Below are positions 39,572 to 45,432 of a stretch of 45,432 bases of DNA, piece after piece (position 1 is the first letter of the stretch; each line of letters begins with the position of its first letter). The DNA lies in contig UQOE01000019.1 of assembly GCA_900542575.1 (NCBI GenBank), positions 1 to 45,432 of the forward strand. Direction: 5' to 3'. A model generated the notes under the pieces. It saw only the letters and a list, made by a program, of their open reading frames with translations, was not told where the DNA came from and made no database searches. The DNA comes from an uncultured Oscillospiraceae bacterium. Its GTDB lineage: Bacteria > Bacillota > Clostridia > Oscillospirales > Acutalibacteraceae. The translations under genes and the position numbers were made by a program.

Positions 39572-40627
39572 TTATTTGACTTCAATGGCCATCTGGCCAA
39601 GCAGTGCGTATTTCGACTCAAACAGCTGCCGGTCAAAGGTTTTATAGACGGCATGGTAAGGATCCATAATAGTAATGGTATCCTCCTCATCGTCTACGCC
39701 GCAGAGCACCAGGACATGGGTTCCGCGGGGATACTCGAAGTAGTACTCACCGTCCGGCTTGCTGGCATCTTTGATGTACCAGGCGTTCTTCTTGGTCGGC
39801 GTCTTCATATTATAGGTGGCCCAAATGACAACCGGCTGTCCGCTGCGGACGCGCTTATAGAGGTCGGCCGGCTTTGTACCGGTAATGTCATAAGCGCGGT
39901 ACTGGGAATTGTGCTTCTTCAGAACACTGTTCATGGCCTTCGTGACAACCGGCGCAAATGCTCCATAGCCCGGATGCGGAGAGGTATAGGTCATGGTCGG
40001 GTCGCCGACGAATTTCTCATAGATGCTCGGGCCGTAGTCCTTGCCGTCTACTTTCTCAATATTCTGGCGCGGGATGGCCTCAATCATCTCGTCCACCGTC
40101 GTGCCGACGCCGTAGTAGTTCAGCAGACTGGTGGAGGAAGCGGCCTCACACCCGGTGGGATACTTCGGAAGCTGGTCGACTTTCGGCACCTCAATCATTG
40201 TCTTGGTAACCTTGCCGTCTTTTACGGTCCAGGTAACCTTGTGAAGTGTCTTGGTACCGTTGAAAGTCTCATCGGCTTTGCCGTACTCGACGTACCAGTT
40301 GCCGCTGTTTCCATTTATGGTTCCATACTTGGCACCGACATAGCTGGTGTCGCACTTTCCGTTTTCAACATAGTACCAGCCCTCTGCGCCGTTCCAGACC
40401 GCCTTGACGAACCCGGTCTCATTGGACGCTCTCCCGTCTCGATACAGCCGTACGGTACCGTCCGACTCCGTCTTCAGTTCCGGACCGGCTGTCTGCTGAT
40501 TCTGGCCCAGGCCGAGCAGTCCTGTGAGGGACGAGCCGCCCGCTGCCATTGCAGAAACCGGGAATACCGTGCAGGCCATGAGGACGGCGAGCAGGATGCC
40601 CAGAAAACGATAGGTTTTGGATTTCAT
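39572..40627 (-). CDS. Secreted C39-like (papain-fold) peptidase with wall-binding repeats
   Basis: Extracellular protein of 351 aa. A signal peptide (KTYRFLGILLAVLMACTVFPVSAMA) precedes about 90 residues of aromatic wall-binding-type repeats (GWYYVENGKCDTSYVG, NWYVEYGKADETFNG). The C-terminal 200 residues are a Peptidase_C39_2-like domain with Cys160 (YPTGCEAASST), His304 (RGTHVLVLCGVDD) and Asp322 (IMDPYHAV). The target is unknown; a peptidoglycan or surface-protein peptide is plausible. AAAGGAG precedes the ATG. Confidence 0.85.
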   Translation of the reverse strand: MKSKTYRFLGILLAVLMACTVFPVSAMAAGGSSLTGLLGLGQNQQTAGPELKTESDGTVRLYRDGRASNETGFVKAVWNGAEGWYYVENGKCDTSYVGAKYGTINGNSGNWYVEYGKADETFNGTKTLHKVTWTVKDGKVTKTMIEVPKVDQLPKYPTGCEAASSTSLLNYYGVGTTVDEMIEAIPRQNIEKVDGKDYGPSIYEKFVGDPTMTYTSPHPGYGAFAPVVTKAMNSVLKKHNSQYRAYDITGTKPADLYKRVRSGQPVVIWATYNMKTPTKKNAWYIKDASKPDGEYYFEYPRGTHVLVLCGVDDEEDTITIMDPYHAVYKTFDRQLFESKYALLGQMAIEVK

Positions 40628-40667
40628 ATATGACGCTCCTTTTGGTATCGAATCTCAGAATGCTCTT

Positions 40668-40696
40668 ATCATACCGCAATCATTTCTCCAATTCAA
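40668..40696 (-). promoter_or_regulatory. Promoter of the C39-like peptidase
   Basis: On the minus strand TTGAAT (40691-40696) and TATGAT (40668-40673) are separated by 17 bases. The -35 box begins two bases after the T run of the upstream terminator. Confidence 0.7.
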
Positions 40697-40697
40697 C

Positions 40698-40727
40698 CAA
40701 AAGAGCGCCCGCCTTCCGGCGGACGCT
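40698..40727 (-). terminator. Terminator of the glucosaminidase gene
   Basis: The 10-base stem AGCGCCCGCC/GGCGGACGCT (one G-T pair) has a 4-base loop and is followed on the minus strand by CTTTT. Confidence 0.85.
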
Positions 40728-40739
40728 TCTGTATTCGAA

Positions 40740-42586
40740 TTAAGCAAAGATGCTCTGCAGTGCACGGAGCAGGCCGGACACATTGTCGGGCCGCTGCCCA
40801 CCAGTGGAAGTGCCGGTATTCCGGTTCGTATTCCTGCTGCTGGAAGACGGCCGTGAGGTCTGCCGGCTGGAGCTGGAAGAGCTCGTATTGCTGCTGCGGT
40901 TGACATTGACCCGCGGGACAATTTCTTCGACCGCCTGTTCAAACTGACCGGAGTTGACCCGGACGGTAATGACGTCGAAGCAGCCATTGGTCAGATAGGC
41001 GACGATTTTGGTCGTGCCTGTGCCGCGGCCGGTGACGACGCCGTCTTTGCTGACCGTCGCCACACGGGTATCCAGTGACATGTAGGAAGGCGTCTCCCCG
41101 CCGCTGACGCTGACATTCAGCCGTAAGGACCGGCTGCCGCTGATGGAGGCGGAGGCCGAGACATCGACATAGTCTTCCAGAATATATCCGACCGTTCCGT
41201 TCGAGAGACGAACCCGGTACCAGAGCGGCTGGAACATGCGGTACTGCGTAGCATTGTAGCGGTAGTTCGAGTCATAGGTGACTTTCGTGTCCCGATACCC
41301 GCCGAGCACCGTGACCTGGGACCCCTGGCCTGCCTGCGTCAGAACGCTTCCCGTAATAGACGGGCTGCTCCGGACATTTGCCGTATGGTTTACGGTGCCG
41401 CTGCCGGAGTTGGTGTTCAGCTTCAGATACGTACCGGTGCCGCTGGGCATGGACCGGAAGACCGGGATGATAAAGGTGCGGTGACGGTCCAGCAGACCGC
41501 CCTGCTTGTAGCCGTAATAAGTCATGTACGTAGTGTTGACCACTCCGTTGACCGCCGTCATATACTGGTGGCTGTAAGTATTGCGGTCCGTGACATTGAA
41601 TTTCTGGAAATATGCGGTGTTCTGACCGGCGGAGACGTAGGACTCCGAGATGATTTTTGCCGCTCCGTAGATAGAGGCCACAGGGTTTGTCCAGTTCATA
41701 CGTTTTGCGTAGGCCAGGCCGTTGACAATGGCTTCACCGGATGAGTTGTCGCTGGCGCCGATATTCAGGTAGTTGTAGTAGCCGACGTAGCCGTTATAAT
41801 TGCCGGACACGCTGCCGCTTCCCTTCGCGCCGACCTCACCGACAATTTTGGAGGCGAGGTAGCACGGGTCCAGATCGTAGGCTTTTGCCGCGCCGCAGAT
41901 GGCCGTGGCATAAGTCATATTCAGCGTCTGAACGTTCCCGGAGGTGTCCAGGTATTTGATGTTTCCGTCTGACGTAATATAGCTGCCATTGTAGGCATTC
42001 GACGACGAAGACATAAAGGAGTTGCGGATGGAAGCTTCAACCGCGGTGTAGGCCTCCCGGTTTCCATCGGCGTCGTCGGAGAAGCTCCAGTTCAGGGATT
42101 CAAACTGAAGCAGTGTCACTTCATTCCCAATAAACGTAAGCGGATTCATGTAGTAGGAGACCGCCATTTTGGAAGCGTCGATCCATCCGCGGGACTGGGC
42201 GTCCGAGCCGTCTCTTACAATATAAGTATAGGGGAACCCGTTTTTCGCCTGATAAGAACCGGAAGACTGGTCCCGGTACAGCCGGGTCGCCGAGCTGCCG
42301 CCCGCATTGATATAGACAGTATTTTTATGGCCGGAGGTCTCGCTGCTCAGAGCCGTGTTCCAATCCAGCCCGGTGTCATAGGGGACAAAGCGCCAATTCG
42401 GATGATTTGCCTTGATAGGTGCCAGCTTCTGCGCGTATGCCGCGGGAAAACCATCCTGTTCCAAAGAAGAAACATAGCCGGACGTCTCCGCGGCCCTGGC
42501 CGCGATGGGCATGCCGCAGAATACGGCACTGAGCAGCACTGCGAGACGAGGATCAGCGTTCTGCGGCTGCGGGATAAAGTATTCAC
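40740..42586 (-). CDS. Secreted glucosaminidase with SH3b and Ig-like domains; signal peptide frameshifted
   Basis: Peptidoglycan hydrolase of the N-acetylglucosaminidase (LytB/LytG-like) type. The catalytic region reads AAKAYDLDPCYLASKIVGEVGAKGSGS and GYYNYLNIGA, with the Glu of VGEVG as likely acid. An SH3b domain (TANVRSSPSITGSVLTQAGQGSQVTVLGGY), a Big2-like Ig domain (YMSLDTRVATVSKDGVVTGRGTGTTKIVAY) and a Ser/Thr/Asn-rich tail follow. The main frame is open only from GTG 42539, giving half a signal peptide. A GTG at 42586 in another frame encodes NTLSRSRRTLILV, the missing half. One base appears lost near 42548-42556. Either an error or a real null allele. Confidence 0.8.
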
Positions 42587-42684
42587 AATAATGTAATTTC
42601 CTGCCTTTCCCGGATAAACCGTTCTTGTGTTTATTATAAGGAACCGGCCAAATCTTGTAAACGACATTCGTCGGGATTTACTGG

Positions 42685-42714
42685 TAGACACTCTTTCTCT
42701 GCACAGGATATAAT
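42685..42714 (+). promoter_or_regulatory. Promoter of the nitroreductase gene
   Basis: TAGACA (42685-42690) and the consensus TATAAT (42709-42714) are separated by 18 bases, 30 bases before the start codon. Confidence 0.75.
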
Positions 42715-42744
42715 AAATTTGATAAGAAAAAAGGAGGTATTACT

Positions 42745-43422
42745 ATGACCGACATGGAAGCCATCCAGGCGCGTCACGCCGTCCGCCAGTACGAGACAAA
42801 GCCCCTGGCTCCTCAGGCAGTCAGCGCCATCAAAAACCGAATTGGAGACATCAACTATGCATCCGGATTGCATCTGCAGCTCGTCACCGGTGAAAAGCAG
42901 GCCTTTAACGGCGGCCTTATGCACTTCTACGGCAATTTCAAAGGCGTAGACAGTTACATCGTCGTCGCCGGCCGGCGCACAAAGAATCTGGAAGAAGCTG
43001 CCGGCTACTACGGAGAACGCCTTGTGCTGGACATCCAGAAAATGGGTCTGAACACCTGCTGGGTCGGCGGTACCTATCGCCGTATGCGCTCCGCATGGAA
43101 CCTGAATCCGGACGATCATGTTGTCTGCGTCATCGCTGTCGGCTACGGCGCAACCCAGGGCGTCGCCGTCCCCGTCAAGCCGCTGAAAGAAGTCACCCGT
43201 GACGCCGACCTCGACCGTGTTCCGGCCTGGTACTTAAACGGCGTCAAAGCCGCTCAGCTCGCCCCGAGCTCCATGAACCAGAAGAAATACAGCTTCTGCT
43301 ACAACAGCGACGGCACCGTCAATATTGACCCAGGTATCGGCGTCATGACCAAGGTCGACATGGGTATTGCGAAACTTCATTTTGAAATCGGCTCCGGAAA
43401 AGACCGCTCCATCTGGGCATAA
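42745..43422 (+). CDS. Nitroreductase-family flavoprotein
   Basis: FMN-dependent oxidoreductase of 225 aa. RHAVRQYETKPLAPQAV at the N-terminus is the family's FMN phosphate-binding start. EAAGYYGERLVLDIQKMGLNTCWVGG and the Ser/Asn-rich APSSMNQKKYSF (about residues 170-181) are in the expected order for a shortened clostridial form. The substrate is unknown. AAAAAGGAGG precedes the ATG; promoter and terminator define a single-gene unit. Confidence 0.92.
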   Translation: MTDMEAIQARHAVRQYETKPLAPQAVSAIKNRIGDINYASGLHLQLVTGEKQAFNGGLMHFYGNFKGVDSYIVVAGRRTKNLEEAAGYYGERLVLDIQKMGLNTCWVGGTYRRMRSAWNLNPDDHVVCVIAVGYGATQGVAVPVKPLKEVTRDADLDRVPAWYLNGVKAAQLAPSSMNQKKYSFCYNSDGTVNIDPGIGVMTKVDMGIAKLHFEIGSGKDRSIWA

Positions 43423-43440
43423 AAGATAATACAGCAAAAA

Positions 43441-43468
43441 AGACCCGCTGCAAAGCGGGTCTTTTTTT
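43441..43468 (+). terminator. Terminator of the nitroreductase gene
   Basis: The 9-base stem AGACCCGCT/AGCGGGTCT has a 4-base loop and runs into seven T residues. An A run precedes it, so it could also work on the opposite strand. Confidence 0.92.
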
Positions 43469-43548
43469 GCTGTACCGGACATGCCGTTCCCCTCTGATAC
43501 CGAGTTCTCATACGGAACCTGCCCGGTACCGATTGATTCGGCTGCAGG

Positions 43549-44085
43549 TTACCAGATCTGAGCAATGACTTCCTTCGCTGTATCCTCACTCTGCCCGAAT
43601 CCGGCGTAAAAGCAGTAGTGGTACTTGCCGAATGTCCAGCGAGCCTGACGGACGGAGCTGTTCTGCTCATAAACGGTAACTGTACGCGGGCCGACCTGCC
43701 AGGTGGTGGTGGAAAGACCGGCTTCCGGGGCAGGGAATGGATCGCCCGTGGACTTCCAGACGGAGAGGCCGTTGAAGCAGCCCGAATAGGATATGCAGAT
43801 GGTGCCCGGTTTTGCCGCAATATTTCGGTATTGATATCCGGTGACGGACTCCGGTGCCAGCATAGGGAAGCCGGCCGTCACTGCCGCCTCGGGAAGGGTC
43901 TCACATGCTTCGTACCCGTCCTTGTCCCGCGGCAGTCCGGTCATTGTGTCGAACGCCTCCATTCCGGGACTGATGCATACCGGGCCGGGCCCCATGTACA
44001 GCGGCATTGCGGCGGAAAAAGCCGGAACCGCAAGGGCGGCGATGAGAACCAGTGCAAAGCCAAGTGCAAGAAATTTACGACGCAT
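43549..44085 (-). CDS. Small secreted protein, DUF4367-like
   Basis: Protein of 178 aa with a signal peptide (MRRKFLALGFALVLIAALAVPAFS). The mature part has EAAVTAGFPMLAPESVTGYQYRNI and RTVTVYEQN, which recalls DUF4367 lipoprotein-like domains where an amphipathic AGFPVLAP segment is followed by beta strands. It lies 14 bases after the membrane acyltransferase gene on the same strand and is probably co-transcribed. Function unknown. Confidence 0.65.
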   Translation of the reverse strand: MRRKFLALGFALVLIAALAVPAFSAAMPLYMGPGPVCISPGMEAFDTMTGLPRDKDGYEACETLPEAAVTAGFPMLAPESVTGYQYRNIAAKPGTICISYSGCFNGLSVWKSTGDPFPAPEAGLSTTTWQVGPRTVTVYEQNSSVRQARWTFGKYHYCFYAGFGQSEDTAKEVIAQIW

Positions 44086-44099
44086 ATCGATTTCTCCTT

Positions 44100-45221
44100 T
44101 TATACTTTTACATAAATATGCCGGCGGTACAGCGGCCAGCTGAGGCCCATCATCAGCAGGACGAACAGTACAGCTCCGAGCAGCGAAGCTCCATAGGGAC
44201 TGCCGGGTACGATGCGGCAGCAGAAGGACCGGTAATAGTGGGACCAGAGAGACACGCCGTGGAAACGCACCGCATTCAGTACAATTCCGAGCAGCGTGCT
44301 GACAATAAACAGCAGCATGGCATTGCTGCCGAGCGATTCAAAGAGCCGCAGCCCGCGGATCCTTCCACGTTCGTCGACGAAGAAGAGCAGGACCGCGAGA
44401 CACAGCAGACAGGCACCCAGCGTCACGAGAACAAAGGTGGGCGACCATACTTTCTTGTTCAGCGGGATTCCATAGCTGAGCAGCCATCCCACGGCCATCA
44501 GCAGCGTACCAGGTACCGCGAGCGAACGGATGCGGTCTCTGGGGAGGGCCTGTTCAAAAATGCAGAATCCCAGCAAGCACTGGGCAATGCAGGGCAGCGT
44601 ACTCAGAATGCCCTCTGGATCCAGGAAATCGCCCTGATAGAGATGGGCCGCCGGGACAACTGCGCAGTCCACACGTCTCACAACATTCGCAGAAGTGGCC
44701 TCAAATCCATGGCCTGCCAGGAGCATCACCGCATAGCCGGTCAGCAGCACTGCGCAGAAAATGGGAATGGCTCTCCGGAACCGATGCAGCGCAAAGACCA
44801 GCAGAGCGGCGAAGAGGTAGACGAGTGCAAGCCGCACCATTACGCCGAAAACCCGTGCCGTGTCGAAATTCCAGAGCACATGGGAAACCGGCTCCCCATC
44901 CGCCGCGCGATTCAGTGCCCGCGACACCCATCCGGTGACGTATCCAATCAGGGCCAGAACCGCTGCACGTCGGAGTACTTTTCCAACCGCCTTCCACGAA
45001 AAGCGGTAGTCAAATTTGCGCAGCGAAAACACCATGGACATGCCCATGATGGTAATAAAAAAAGGAAAGATAAAGTCCGTCGGCGTAACACTGTTCCAGA
45101 CCGCATGGTCCAGCGGCCGATAAATATAGTCCCAGCAACCGGGATTGTTCACGAGAATCATGGCGGCAATGACGATGCCGCGGAGAACATCCAGCGACCG
45201 CATGCGCTGTTTGGCAGCCAA
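44100..45221 (-). CDS. HGSNAT-like membrane acyltransferase (DUF5009-type)
   Basis: Polytopic protein of 373 aa with about ten hydrophobic helices. The start RSLDVLRGIVIAAMILVNNPG and the loop WNSVTPTDFIFPFFITIMGMSMVFSL match the heparan-alpha-glucosaminide N-acetyltransferase group, which moves acyl groups from the cytoplasm onto sugars outside. The acceptor here is unknown, perhaps a wall or surface sugar. The start is TTG at 45221 (TTG GCT GCC AAA) after GAGGGGG; a longer frame to 45263 is less likely. Confidence 0.85.
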   Translation of the reverse strand: MAAKQRMRSLDVLRGIVIAAMILVNNPGCWDYIYRPLDHAVWNSVTPTDFIFPFFITIMGMSMVFSLRKFDYRFSWKAVGKVLRRAAVLALIGYVTGWVSRALNRAADGEPVSHVLWNFDTARVFGVMVRLALVYLFAALLVFALHRFRRAIPIFCAVLLTGYAVMLLAGHGFEATSANVVRRVDCAVVPAAHLYQGDFLDPEGILSTLPCIAQCLLGFCIFEQALPRDRIRSLAVPGTLLMAVGWLLSYGIPLNKKVWSPTFVLVTLGACLLCLAVLLFFVDERGRIRGLRLFESLGSNAMLLFIVSTLLGIVLNAVRFHGVSLWSHYYRSFCCRIVPGSPYGASLLGAVLFVLLMMGLSWPLYRRHIYVKV

Positions 45222-45280
45222 GGCGCAGCCCCCTCTATAGTAAAATACGATTGGTTGACCCAATTTGTGCCATTATAGCA

Positions 45281-45312
45281 GAAAAAAAGGCACACCGAAA
45301 ATCGGTGTGCCT
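45281..45312 (-). terminator. Terminator of the rRNA transcript
   Basis: The 11-base stem AGGCACACCGA/TCGGTGTGCCT has a 3-base loop and is followed on the minus strand by seven T residues, about 80 bases past the 23S 3' end. Confidence 0.9.
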
Positions 45313-45390
45313 TTTTGTACCCTGAAAACTAAACAAAGAGCATTGATTTCAAACGCCTAATACTTAGAAACGCTAGCTTGAACTTGTTTA

Positions 45391-45432
45391 GACAAGCCCT
45401 CGACCTATTAGTACTGCCTGGCTGAACATGTC
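45391..45432 (-). rRNA. 23S ribosomal RNA, 3' end only
   Basis: On the minus strand the window begins inside 23S rRNA and ends with ACTAATAGGTCGAGGGCTTGTC, the conserved 3' terminus. The rest of the gene lies outside the window. The spacer after it contains CTTTGTTTAGTTTTCAGGGT, a type of sequence often found in Firmicute rRNA spacers. No 5S rRNA gene follows before the terminator. Confidence 0.93.

Noticed and set aside
45222..45390. 5S rRNA gene after 23S
   Set aside because: The space before the terminator is too short, and no 5S-like sequence was seen.

Overview
The window looks like a chromosomal segment of a low-to-mid GC Firmicute of class Clostridia, most likely an Oscillospirales (Ruminococcaceae-like) gut or anaerobe lineage. 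The grounds are the rpmG-secE-nusG-rplK-rplA-rplJ-rplL order, Gram-positive signal peptides and sortless wall enzymes, strong AGGAGG ribosome binding sites, sigma-A promoters with 17-base spacers, a GltX plus GlnS pair, an Lsa-like ABC-F protein and a phosphate acetyltransferase. Nothing here is a prophage, plasmid, insertion sequence or CRISPR array. The species cannot be named from this sequence.

Layout. Positions 82-3636 (minus) hold a response regulator, histidine kinase and HtrA protease in one operon, an envelope-stress module like CssRS-HtrA. Positions 3919-8629 hold two related membrane-anchored YD/RHS-like proteins on either side of an unknown helical protein and an ABC-F antibiotic-resistance ATPase; the ABC-F gene has a short-peptide attenuator leader and no recognisable AUG start. 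Positions 8654-10853 encode peptide deformylase, a Na+/alanine symporter and a 64-residue protein. Positions 11006-17498 (minus) hold secreted or membrane proteins (an Ig-like protein, a wall-binding-repeat protein, two SLAP-like secreted proteins), a BASS transporter, a metallo-beta-lactamase RNA-nuclease-like protein and a TetR regulator. Positions 17638-20034 hold pta, an unusual noncoding array of 35-base repeats, tRNA-Arg(ACG) and a type-4 uracil-DNA glycosylase. Positions 20103-22552 (plus) encode a DUF389 membrane protein and an AlaX-type editing protein. Positions 22654-28503 (minus) form the gltX-glnS-GPH transporter-metA run behind one strong promoter with a 16-base palindrome at its start site.

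Positions 28989-32304 hold three tandem zinc-ribbon/transmembrane paralogues and a decayed zinc-ribbon fragment. Positions 32421-34220 hold two L,D-transpeptidase paralogues, followed by a ferredoxin-type aldo/keto reductase. Positions 35521-39395 are the ribosomal protein/transcription/secretion cluster, with an L10 leader and two candidate L1-binding sites that copy the 23S rRNA L1 stalk. Positions 39572-45221 carry a C39-like peptidase, a glucosaminidase with a frameshift in its signal peptide, a nitroreductase, a small secreted protein and an HGSNAT-like acyltransferase. The window ends in the 3' end of a 23S rRNA gene (minus), with a terminator close behind it and no 5S gene in between.

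Themes. Many genes concern the cell envelope: HtrA stress response, L,D-transpeptidases, glucosaminidase, C39 peptidase, zinc-ribbon membrane proteins and wall-binding repeats. RNA-level control is rich: the ABC-F attenuator, the L10 leader and the L1 mimics. The least explained structure is the 35-base repeat array at 18736-19149, between pta and tRNA-Arg.
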